Part shown: positions 1 through 5,860 of the stretch, piece by piece
How positions within the stretch are numbered: position 1 is the stretch's first letter
How the letters are laid out: each line of letters starts with the position of its first letter
NCBI GenBank assembly: GCA_025451425.1
Contig: JANWKK010000172.1
Location: 1-6,364 of the forward strand
From: Gemmatimonadaceae bacterium
Lineage (GTDB): Bacteria > Gemmatimonadota > Gemmatimonadetes > Gemmatimonadales > Gemmatimonadaceae
Direction of reading: 5' to 3'
Length of the DNA stretch: 6,364 bases
Translations under genes and position numbers: made by a program
The notes under the pieces: model-generated
Told to the model about the DNA's origin: nothing
Seen by the model: only the letters and a program-made list of their open reading frames with translations
Databases searched by the model: none

Positions 1-159
1 CACGACTACGCGCCGCTCGAGTACGAGCGACGCGTTGGAGACTTCCTGATTGCCCACCTTCGCTGGCCGTCGGTGGCCGCGGAGGGCCTGGTCGGAAGCG
101 CTCGTGACACGCAGACAACGTGTCGAAGCGAGGTAGGCGACCGACGGGAGTGCAAGTAG
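1..159 (+). CDS. C-terminal fragment, possible alpha/beta-hydrolase
   Basis: Frame 1 is open from the first base to a TAG at 157-159 and gives 52 residues with no start in the window. The fragment starts with His-Asp-Tyr, followed by an amphipathic helix containing YERRVGDFLIAHL. A histidine shortly before a last helix is how many serine hydrolases of the alpha/beta-hydrolase fold end, the histidine being the third catalytic residue. That assignment is inference from a very short piece. The last 30 or so residues show no recognisable pattern and may be a non-conserved tail or a stop shifted by mutation. Third-position GC is high through most of the fragment, which supports coding. It is followed by 63 bp without a clear promoter before the next gene. 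Confidence 0.4.
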   Translation, partial: HDYAPLEYERRVGDFLIAHLRWPSVAAEGLVGSARDTQTTCRSEVGDRRECK

Positions 160-222
160 GCTAGGTAAGAAAGACCGATAGGCTCCTGCAACTTGCGTCC
201 GCTGGCGTGCGTATTTTCCAAC

Positions 223-990
223 ATGCCACGAAACCTCCAAGCACCAACGCCCCCGCCGGCGATCGTGCCCCAGCCGCCCCAGGCTCCCGGATTCCCAACT
301 CCGGCGCCGGGTCCAGCGCCCCAGTCGTACGGTCAGTTTCGTGTCCCGCAGACGGCGGTGGAGAGGGCAATCCTCATCGCCCGACGATCAGAGATGTCGG
401 ACCAGGTCATCAGCGCCCGAGCAAGGCGTACTACTCTGGCGAAGCAGTACGAGAGCGCAACCGGCGCAAATCGCGTCGGCCTGGAGCAGCAACTCCGCGT
501 GCTCGATCTCCGCATCGCGCAGATCGAGACCGACATTGGCAACTCCGGTCAGGCTCTCGCTGGCTACACGGGTCCAACAACGTCCGTCGGTTTTCCAGAT
601 CGCTTTCCGGTGAACATCACGTCCGGGCAGACCACAGCAATCTCGATCGTCTTCATCGTCGTCGTGCTCGGTCCGCTGGCCACCTCGTTCGGACGCCTCA
701 TGTGGCGTCGCGCGGCGAAGCCTGCGTTACCGCCCGTATGGAACGACGCGACGAATCGACTCGAGCGCCTCGAACAAGCGGTGGACACGATTGCAGTGGA
801 GATGGAGCGCGTCTCAGAGGGGCAGCGTTTCATTACGAAGATCATGACCCAGCGCGACACAACTGAAGAAGTCGCAGGGGGCGGTACCGCTAGCCCGAAC
901 AGCGGTGAGCCACTTCGAGCGCTTGGGGCGGGAGCGTCCGAGGGCCAGTTCGAAAAGCGTCGAGACGAGGTGCGCGTTCGCCGGAGCTAA
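223..990 (+). CDS. Proline-rich, coiled-coil, single-span membrane protein (hypothetical)
   Basis: I do not recognise a named family. With the ATG at 223 the product has 255 residues. Residues 7-35 are very rich in Pro, Ala and Gln. Residues 45-106 are charged and helical with heptad-like spacing (EQQLRVLDLRIAQIETDI), so probably a coiled coil. Residues 137-157 form one hydrophobic segment (AISIVFIVVVLGPLATS) followed at once by Arg/Lys residues. Residues 174-208 are a second helical stretch (RLERLEQAVDTIAVEMERV), and the tail is Gly/Ser-rich and then basic. There is no cleavable signal peptide. The positive residues after the span suggest a cytoplasmic C-terminus, but orientation is not settled. 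An in-frame TTG at 193 would add ten residues; neither start has a good Shine-Dalgarno, so ATG is preferred. The ParB-like gene follows after 18 nt and is probably in the same operon. The structure suggests an oligomeric membrane anchor; function is unknown. Confidence 0.75.
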   Translation: MPRNLQAPTPPPAIVPQPPQAPGFPTPAPGPAPQSYGQFRVPQTAVERAILIARRSEMSDQVISARARRTTLAKQYESATGANRVGLEQQLRVLDLRIAQIETDIGNSGQALAGYTGPTTSVGFPDRFPVNITSGQTTAISIVFIVVVLGPLATSFGRLMWRRAAKPALPPVWNDATNRLERLEQAVDTIAVEMERVSEGQRFITKIMTQRDTTEEVAGGGTASPNSGEPLRALGAGASEGQFEKRRDEVRVRRS

Positions 991-1008
991 GCCACATTTC
1001 AACGCATT

Positions 1009-1965
1009 GTGGCTACCGCGAAACGCACCAGAAAGAAGAAAGCCGAGGCGCCCGCCGCGTCGCGCGGGCTCGAGGCCCGTCGCTTAACGAGCCAGGCGCC
1101 TCCCGCCTCCGTCACGACGCTTGCACGAACGATCGAGGACGACGACGGCACCGTCCTCGCGACGTATCGCGATCCATTAGGCGGACACTGGCAGCTGCTC
1201 GCGGCGCTGCCGCTCGATCGTGTCGAGCCGACCCCGTTTCAGCGCGACTTGTCGGAGGCGCACGTTGGGCGCCTCGCGAAAGCCATCGACGCGCTCGACC
1301 GCTTTCTCGATCCAGTGATTGCCGTACCGGCTGGAGAAGGGAAGTACTGGTCACCCAACGGCTACCACCGCCTCGGCGCGCTCAAGCAGCTCGGCGCGAA
1401 GTCCATCGTTGCGCTCGTCGTGCCCGAGCCCGAGGTGGCGCATCGCATTCTCCTTCTCAACACGGAGAAAGCCCACAATCTCCGCGAGCGTGCACTCGAG
1501 GTTGTGCGTCTGGCCGAGGCACTGGCGGCACTCGACAATCGCCCAGAGAAAGAGTTCGCGATTGAATTCGAAGAAGCGGCGCTGGTGACGCTAGGTCTGT
1601 GCTATCAGCAGAACGGTCGCTTCTCCGGCGGAGCCTATCACTCCGTGCTCAAGCGGTGCGACCAATTCCTCTCGGCGAAGCTCCCCAAAGCCTTGGAAAC
1701 GCGTCGCGAGCGCGCCGAGAAATTGCTGACGCTCAACGAAGCAGTGAACGACGCGGTAAAGGCGCTCAAGTCACGCGGCATGGAGAGTCCATATCTCAAG
1801 GCCTTCGTCGTTGCGCGCGTGAATCCGCTGCGCTTCAAGCGCTCGCCGACCGCCGACTTCGACGAGACGATCGACAAGATGATCTCGAGCGCGCAGAAGT
1901 TCGATCCCGGGAAGATTCGCGCGGATCAAGTGGCGCGAACGGGCGGGGCCCCATCGGAAGAGTAG
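1009..1965 (+). CDS. ParB/Srx-fold N-terminal domain protein (orphan ParB-like)
   Basis: The 318-residue product starts with a basic, Lys/Arg-rich segment (residues 5-11). Residues about 63-138 look like the ParB/Spo0J/RepB N-terminal nuclease-like domain: the L..V.PTPFQRD element (residues 67-80) matches the usual P.Q.R strand, and PNGYHRLGALKQLGA (117-131) stands where ParB has its G-H/E-R-R-x-x-A nucleotide-binding box. NTEKAHNLRERALE (151-164) resembles the N..R..L...E.A helix that follows in ParB. The rest (165-318) is mostly helical without a clear ParB helix-turn-helix, so CTP-dependent centromere binding should not be assumed. The box reads Y-H-R, not the classical E-R-R. The start is GTG at 1009; no Shine-Dalgarno lies at normal distance. 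The upstream gene ends 18 nt before, and no ParA ATPase is in the window. Likely role: DNA- or nucleotide-binding regulator or segregation-like protein; domain assignment is firm, role uncertain. Confidence 0.8.
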   Translation: MATAKRTRKKKAEAPAASRGLEARRLTSQAPPASVTTLARTIEDDDGTVLATYRDPLGGHWQLLAALPLDRVEPTPFQRDLSEAHVGRLAKAIDALDRFLDPVIAVPAGEGKYWSPNGYHRLGALKQLGAKSIVALVVPEPEVAHRILLLNTEKAHNLRERALEVVRLAEALAALDNRPEKEFAIEFEEAALVTLGLCYQQNGRFSGGAYHSVLKRCDQFLSAKLPKALETRRERAEKLLTLNEAVNDAVKALKSRGMESPYLKAFVVARVNPLRFKRSPTADFDETIDKMISSAQKFDPGKIRADQVARTGGAPSEE

Positions 1966-1969
1966 GGTG

Positions 1970-1998
1970 AGGTGCTGGTACTAGGTGCTAGGTGCTAG
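1970..1998 (+). repeat. Heptanucleotide tandem array, left copy (AGGTGCT)
   Basis: Starting 4 nt after the ParB-like stop codon, AGGTGCT occurs at 1970-1976, then a 6-nt variant GGTACT, then AGGTGCT at 1983-1989 and 1990-1996, ending in AG. The array contains the palindrome CTAG at 1981, 1988 and 1995. Because the period is 7, the TAG triplets fall in all three frames, and since CTAG is its own reverse complement this holds for the other strand too. One more unit in the same orientation lies at 2372-2378, beyond the palindromic element that appears to have split the array. Visible directly; function is not known. Confidence 0.85.
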
Positions 1999-2370
1999 TG
2001 GCGCGTAATCGAAATATTGATAGCAGGAGCTCCTTGTGGCCGGACTGGCACACCGACGTAGCCACAATGACGAAGGGTGGTACGGATGCAACGGACAAAC
2101 GCCGGATTCTACGGATCGCTCGGTGATCACACACAACTCCTCACGCGACGAGCCGTGACGATGTTGTGAACGGCACACCAGTCAGGTTCGTGGTTCACGG
2201 CCGACCGAGGTCGTTCACAAAGTTCGTCCGGCTCGTTGCGAGTGGAGTTCGGATTCGTTCGAGGAGCGATCCGTCGCACCAGTCGCATCCGTCGGGATCC
2301 GTACCACCCCTCTTCATTGTGGCCATGCTCCGCCTCCCCTTCTGCTATCGGGATTTCAAATACACTCCAC
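1998..2370. mobile_element. MITE-like imperfect palindrome inserted at CTAG (TA duplication)
   Basis: The 373 bp begin GTGG and end CCAC, flanked by TA at 1996-1997 and 2371-2372. The two halves are imperfect inverted copies around an axis near 2192. Matching blocks include 1999-2026 with 2342-2369 (GATAGCAG/CTGCTATC at the inner end), 2061-2087 with 2297-2323 (25 of 27 positions), 2111-2121 with 2264-2274, 2135-2140 with 2244-2249, 2148-2155 with 2229-2236 and 2164-2172 with 2212-2220. All are collinear with one indel of about 16 nt. The middle 39 nt are unpaired. No transposase or convincing ORF is present; the two short ORFs in it (1981-2178 - and 2166-2441 +) reflect the duplicated arms. 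Removing the element and one TA gives an uninterrupted CTAGGTG array. IS630 is known to target CTAG and duplicate TA, so an old non-autonomous element of the IS630/Tc1-mariner type is a reasonable inference. A fold-back structured RNA is the alternative. Confidence 0.55.
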
Positions 2371-2436
2371 TAGGTGCTAGAAAGCAGAATCCCGCGAAAC
2401 ACTCTCGCGGGGTTCTGCATTTGCTAACACCTAGCA
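2370..2436. terminator. Bidirectional intrinsic terminator hairpin between convergent genes
   Basis: The core stem pairs GCAGAATCCCGCG (2384-2396) with CGCGGGGTTCTGC (2406-2418): 13 pairs, one a wobble, around a 9-nt loop. It is preceded by AAA (2381-2383) and followed by ATTT (2419-2422), so a U-tract follows on either strand. The outer bases continue to pair: CTAGGTGCTAG (2370-2380) matches CTAACACCTAG (2424-2434) with one wobble and small bulges. It lies 44 nt past the stop of the secreted-protein gene on the - strand and is also the only strong hairpin downstream of the ParB-like gene, so it probably stops transcription from both sides. Confidence 0.85.
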
Positions 2437-2453
2437 CCTAGCACCTAGCACCT
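2426..2453 (-). repeat. Heptanucleotide tandem array, right copy (AGGTGCT on - strand)
   Basis: Read on the + strand this is AACACCT followed by three exact AGCACCT units (2433-2453), then a degenerate CCTAGCT. On the - strand it is AGGTGCT, the same unit and sense relative to its gene as the array after the ParB-like gene, starting 8 nt after the secreted-protein stop. CTAG occurs at 2431, 2438 and 2445, again one per reading frame. The two arrays are in inverted orientation on the two sides of the terminator and could pair with one another. Confidence 0.85.
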
Positions 2454-2461
2454 CCTAGCTC

Positions 2462-3292
2462 CTACCGGTAATCGACTTCGAAGTTGTAGAAGCCATATCC
2501 ACCCTGCGGATCCCGCACCCGAATCACCGTCGTGTAGCCGTTGTACGCTGATGGCTGCTGAGCGACGTACACCTGTCCGCGTCCGGAGCTCTGCGAGATG
2601 AAGAGCTGCGCGTCGCGCCGCGACATGTCCCCGACCACGGAGCTTCGCTCATTCCGAATCTCGCCGCCGCTCAAGACGCGTTCGTCCATGCGACGACCTT
2701 GCAAGCGGATCTCGATCTCGCCGTCCACGTTGCCGCTCCAGCGGAGCGCGGCGCCGCTGCCATACGAGCCGTTATTCCAGCCGCCGTTCGATCGATCACG
2801 AGGATCGATCCTCGATGGAGCGCCGGAACCGTTGCCCCAGCCGCCATTGTCGGCGCGACCATATCCGCCATCGTCGCCATCGCGTCTCCCGTATCCACCA
2901 CGATTGTCGGAATACCGATCGTCCCAATACGCAGCGATGCGGTATCGATCGGAGCCGCTGCTACGATCGGTGACGCGCACGATCGTTGTGTAACTGTTCG
3001 ACGCGCTGGGTTGCTGCACGACGGACACGTCGCCGCGACCATCCAGCGCTTGCACGCGCACGAAGCCATCCGTACGCGGCAGCATCGACTCGACGCTGAC
3101 GCGACCGCGGTCATCGCGATCGGCGCCGTTGGTCCACACCTCGCGACCACGCATCGTGATCTGCATCTCACGATCGACGCGGCCGGTCCAGGTGAAGAGG
3201 TTGCGATTCTGCGCCATCAGCGCCGGAGCACTTACAGCGAGAAGCGGCAGAGCAATCGAGAACGTGCGAAGAGTCGAACGAAACATGGTCAT
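2462..3292 (-). CDS. Secreted protein with a duplicated beta-rich domain
   Basis: The 276-residue product has a signal peptide: MTMFRSTLRTF, a hydrophobic run (about 11-22), and a likely cleavage in or just after PALMA|QN (residue 27). The mature part is an internal duplication. Unit 1 (about 32-123) and unit 2 (about 182-275) share the order W(T/S)G.VD.E..I...GR, a central variable part, then G.V.V.QQPSA.N.YTT.(V/I)RV.D and a final Y...Y/F pattern. They are separated by a linker (124-181) full of Gly, Asn, Asp, Arg and Tyr. The alternating polar/hydrophobic pattern suggests beta sandwiches. I do not recognise a named domain. A strong AAGGAGG lies 5 nt before the ATG at 3292; a second ATG two codons on is less well spaced. 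The product is expected in the periplasm or outside the cell. The gene diverges from the kinase gene and has its own terminator. Function is unknown; binding or envelope roles are only guesses. Confidence 0.8.
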   Translation of the reverse strand: MTMFRSTLRTFSIALPLLAVSAPALMAQNRNLFTWTGRVDREMQITMRGREVWTNGADRDDRGRVSVESMLPRTDGFVRVQALDGRGDVSVVQQPSASNSYTTIVRVTDRSSGSDRYRIAAYWDDRYSDNRGGYGRRDGDDGGYGRADNGGWGNGSGAPSRIDPRDRSNGGWNNGSYGSGAALRWSGNVDGEIEIRLQGRRMDERVLSGGEIRNERSSVVGDMSRRDAQLFISQSSGRGQVYVAQQPSAYNGYTTVIRVRDPQGGYGFYNFEVDYR

Positions 3293-3297
3293 ACGCG

Positions 3298-3304
3298 CCT
3301 CCTT
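3298..3304 (-). promoter_or_regulatory. Shine-Dalgarno AAGGAGG of the secreted-protein gene
   Basis: On the - strand AAGGAGG is followed by CGCGT and ATG (3292-3290). The perfect anti-SD match and 5-nt spacing decide the upstream ATG over the one at 3286. It is the only perfect Shine-Dalgarno seen at a gene start in this window. Confidence 0.85.
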
Positions 3305-3510
3305 GGCAGCCAGCGCCTTGGTCGTAATCCCTGCGTCGTGTGTGACGCGATTTCATAGACTGGAAAGGCAATGCGCAGGCCTGCCGGCACGAGCGCGTTC
3401 ACGCCGCTGCCAAACGACATGCCAGGTTCTGCAACCGACGACGTGCATTGCAGTTGGGTCGCCATGCGGGTGATCGGCCCGGTTGCCTTGAACACGCGGT
3501 GCCGTCCCCG
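3305..3510. other. Divergent intergenic region
   Basis: These 206 bp separate the divergent secreted-protein and kinase genes and should hold both promoters. I looked for -35/-10 pairs on both strands and found none I would defend; TTGCCT and TATGAA on the - strand near 3350-3375 are too close together. No tRNA, riboswitch-like or terminator structure was seen. If the kinase starts at the GTG at 3589, the region extends to 3588. Confidence 0.4.
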
Positions 3511-5838
3511 ATGGCGGACAAATCGGCGTCACTGAGCGGTTACGCTGTGTCACGTGAGAACTCTTCCCGGGCGGAGCATATTTCACACGTGACCACGACC
3601 GCGATTCCCCCACATCCCGGTAGTCCGCTCGCGTCGCGCTATCTCGTCGAGCGTGAGCTGGGTGCGGGTGGAATGGCGACGGTGTATCTGGCCGAAGAGA
3701 AGAAGCACGGTCGGAAGGTCGCGATCAAAGTGCTGCGACCCGAGCTCGCAGCGTCAGTCGGCGCCGATCGATTCCTGCGTGAGATCGGTATCGCTGCGCG
3801 ACTCGCGCATCCGCATATCGTGCCGCTCATCGACTCCGGGAACGCCGACGGCGTGTTGTATTACGTGTCACCGTTCGTGCCGGGCGGCTCGCTGCGCGAT
3901 CGTCTACGTGCTGACGGCCGGCTGTCGATGCGCGACGCGATGCGCGTTGCCAACGACGTCGGCGCGGGACTCGACTATGCGCATCGTGAAGGGTTCGTCC
4001 ACCGCGACGTGAAGCCGGAGAACATTCTCTTCGCGGACGGACATGCCTTGCTGGCCGACTTCGGTGTCGCGCGCGCAATGTCCGCCGATGTCGACGCCCT
4101 CCATGGCGGCACTGCAGTCACGGGCGCCGGAATCGCGTTAGGCACTCCCGAGTACATGAGTCCCGAGCAAGCGAGCGGTGGCGAAGTCGACGCACGGAGC
4201 GACGTGTACAGCCTGGCCTGCGTCGTTTATGAGATGCTCGCCGGAGAGCCCCCATTCCGCAGCGGGAACACGCGCTCGACGATGGCTCGGCACGTGACGG
4301 AGGCGCCGCGGCCGCTCCGCGCGCTGCGGCCCGACGCCTCGGTCGCCGTCGAGTCCGTGCTCGCGCGCGCATTGGCGAAAGACCCATCGCATCGTTATGC
4401 ATCCGTCGCGGAGTTCACCACGGCTCTCACGGCAGACACGCCCATCATCCACCCCATGGATGCCGCGCGCAGCATTGCCGTGCTGCCCTTCGTGAACGCG
4501 AGCTCCGATCCGGAAAACGAGTATCTGAGTGATGGCATCACGGACGAGCTGATCGACGCCCTCGCCAAAGTCGAGGGATTGCGCGTTGCGTCGCGCACGT
4601 CGGTGTTCTCGTTGAAAAACAAACCCCTCGATGTGCGAGCCATCGGCGCACTACTGGGCACGACAGTCGTCCTCGAGGGAACTGTACGAAAGATCGGCGT
4701 GCAGCTGCGCGTCACCGCCCAACTCACATCCACGGACGATGGGCGACTCCTCTGGTCGCAGCGCTACGATCGTCAGCTGTCGGACGTCTTCGCGCTCCAG
4801 GACGAGATCGCGCAGACCATCGTGGCGACGCTACGCGCCAAGTCATTCGGTGATCCGTCGAGACGCAAGCAGAAGCGCTACACCGAGAGCGTCACCGCGT
4901 ACGCGCTCTATCTCCGCGGCAGGCACGCGTGGAACAAGCGCACAAACGAGGGGGTCGCCGAAGCTATCGACTTTTTCCAGCAAGCGATTGCAGCCGATCC
5001 TCGTTATGCGTTGGCGTATACGGGACTGTCCGATGCCTACGCGCTCCACGTCGACTATCGCAGCGTGCCCGTCCATGATGGCTTTGCCAAGGCGCGCGAG
5101 TACGCCGAACGTGCGCTGGCGATCGATGAGACGGTGGCCGAGGCGCACACGTCGTTAGGCTGGGTGCTGTTTATCTACGAGTGGAAGTGGTCGGCCGCAG
5201 CGGGCGAGTTCGAGCGCGCGATCGAGCTCGACCATCGGTATGCAACCTCGCATCAGTGGTACGCAGCCCTCCTCGCGGCGCGAGGCGAGATGCAGGAGGG
5301 GCTCATCGAGGCGCACACCGCGCAGGAGTTGGATCCCACCTCGGCGTCGGTGCGACGGAGTCTCGCGTACATGTATCTGTATGCTCGACGATACGACCGC
5401 GCGCGCTACCATGCGAGCCGCGCGCTCACGCTTGCGCCCGCGGCGGAGGAGACATATCGAGTCCTCGGTCTGATTCACGCGTTGGACGAGAAGTACATCG
5501 ACGCCGAGGAGGTTCTGCGCGATGCGTCCGCGTTGCCGGGTGCAAGCGCCTACACGCTCGCCACGCTCGGCTACGCACTCGGCCGCTCGGGTCAGCTTCG
5601 CGCGGCGCGACAGATAGTCACCGATCTGGAGGCGCGTCGTCGCGTGGAGTATGTCTCGCCGGTCGCGCTCGCGACGGCAAGTCTCGGCGTCGGCGAGTAC
5701 GAGCAGGCGCTCGATTGGGCCGAGCAGTCGTTCGACGAGCGTCGAGGGTGGCTCGCGTACATGGATGTGAATCCGCTGTTCGATCCACTTCGTGCGTCGC
5801 CGCGGTTCGCGACGCTTCGGCGAAAAATGGGGCTTTAA
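3511..5838 (+). CDS. Serine/threonine protein kinase with TolB-like domain and TPR repeats
   Basis: The product has 775 residues from the ATG at 3511. Residues about 44-300 are a complete Hanks-type kinase: Gly loop GAGGMATV (51-58), VAIK lysine (K73), helix-C glutamate (E91), HRDVKPEN (catalytic D166, N171), DFG (183-185), GTPEYMSPE (211-219) and SDVYS (D231). The Arg in HRD and Thr residues in the activation loop (about 201 and 204) suggest activation by autophosphorylation. Residues about 319-444 (SIAVLPFVN...YLSDGITDELI...) match the TolB-like/adenylate-cyclase-associated domain, and about 463-740 are helical TPR-type repeats, ending in a conserved-looking NPLFDPLRASPRF tail. No transmembrane segment is seen, so it is probably cytosolic. 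It should phosphorylate Ser/Thr with ATP; partners are unknown. Start is uncertain: ATG 3511 has no Shine-Dalgarno; GTG 3589, 12 nt after GGAG, leaves a family-like 16-residue leader; TTG 3448 is unlikely. Confidence 0.93.
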   Translation: MADKSASLSGYAVSRENSSRAEHISHVTTTAIPPHPGSPLASRYLVERELGAGGMATVYLAEEKKHGRKVAIKVLRPELAASVGADRFLREIGIAARLAHPHIVPLIDSGNADGVLYYVSPFVPGGSLRDRLRADGRLSMRDAMRVANDVGAGLDYAHREGFVHRDVKPENILFADGHALLADFGVARAMSADVDALHGGTAVTGAGIALGTPEYMSPEQASGGEVDARSDVYSLACVVYEMLAGEPPFRSGNTRSTMARHVTEAPRPLRALRPDASVAVESVLARALAKDPSHRYASVAEFTTALTADTPIIHPMDAARSIAVLPFVNASSDPENEYLSDGITDELIDALAKVEGLRVASRTSVFSLKNKPLDVRAIGALLGTTVVLEGTVRKIGVQLRVTAQLTSTDDGRLLWSQRYDRQLSDVFALQDEIAQTIVATLRAKSFGDPSRRKQKRYTESVTAYALYLRGRHAWNKRTNEGVAEAIDFFQQAIAADPRYALAYTGLSDAYALHVDYRSVPVHDGFAKAREYAERALAIDETVAEAHTSLGWVLFIYEWKWSAAAGEFERAIELDHRYATSHQWYAALLAARGEMQEGLIEAHTAQELDPTSASVRRSLAYMYLYARRYDRARYHASRALTLAPAAEETYRVLGLIHALDEKYIDAEEVLRDASALPGASAYTLATLGYALGRSGQLRAARQIVTDLEARRRVEYVSPVALATASLGVGEYEQALDWAEQSFDERRGWLAYMDVNPLFDPLRASPRFATLRRKMGL
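3549..3593. promoter_or_regulatory. Inverted pair of CACGTG sites near the kinase start (possible operator)
   Basis: GTCACGTGAG (3549-3558) and CACACGTGAC (3584-3593, reverse complement GTCACGTGTG) agree at 9 of 10 positions in inverted orientation, centres 35 bp apart. They surround the GGAG and overlap the alternative GTG start at 3589. This placement would suit an operator if translation starts there. If translation starts at 3511, they lie inside the coding region and may be chance. A third CACGTGAC occurs at 4291-4298 inside the kinase gene, which weakens the case. Confidence 0.25.
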
Positions 5839-5839
5839 T

Positions 5840-5860
5840 CGCGTCCCGCGTCCCGCGTCA
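5840..5860. repeat. Heptanucleotide repeat CGCGTCC between convergent stops
   Basis: CGCGTCC occurs at 5840-5846 and 5847-5853 and, with the last base changed, at 5854-5860. It fills almost the whole 19 bp between the kinase stop (5836-5838) and the opposing gene, and its third unit includes the opposing TGA (5858-5860). The period equals that of the array at 1970-2453 but the unit differs. No terminator hairpin is present here. Confidence 0.7.

Noticed and set aside
207..866. 219-codon + strand open frame overlapping the coiled-coil gene
   Set aside because: Arg/His/Ser-rich composition with no domain; the 223-990 frame has a hydrophobic span and coiled coils.
1009..1965. Canonical parABS segregation locus
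   Set aside because: No ParA gene, no visible parS-like 16-bp palindrome, and no clear ParB helix-turn-helix.
2166..2441. Short ORFs 2166-2441 (+) and 1981-2178 (-) with similar ends (CYRDFKYTPL and CYQYFDYAPL)
   Set aside because: The likeness follows from the inverted DNA arms. Elsewhere the reading frames do not stay aligned, and there is no good start, so they are not called as genes.
1970..2453. CRISPR array
   Set aside because: The repeats are 7 bp and contiguous, without spacers, and no cas gene is nearby.
2671..3358. Long open frames overlapping the secreted-protein gene (2671-3171 - and 2699-3358 +)
   Set aside because: Shadow frames of a GC-rich, repetitive gene; the chosen frame has a signal peptide, an internal duplication and a perfect Shine-Dalgarno.
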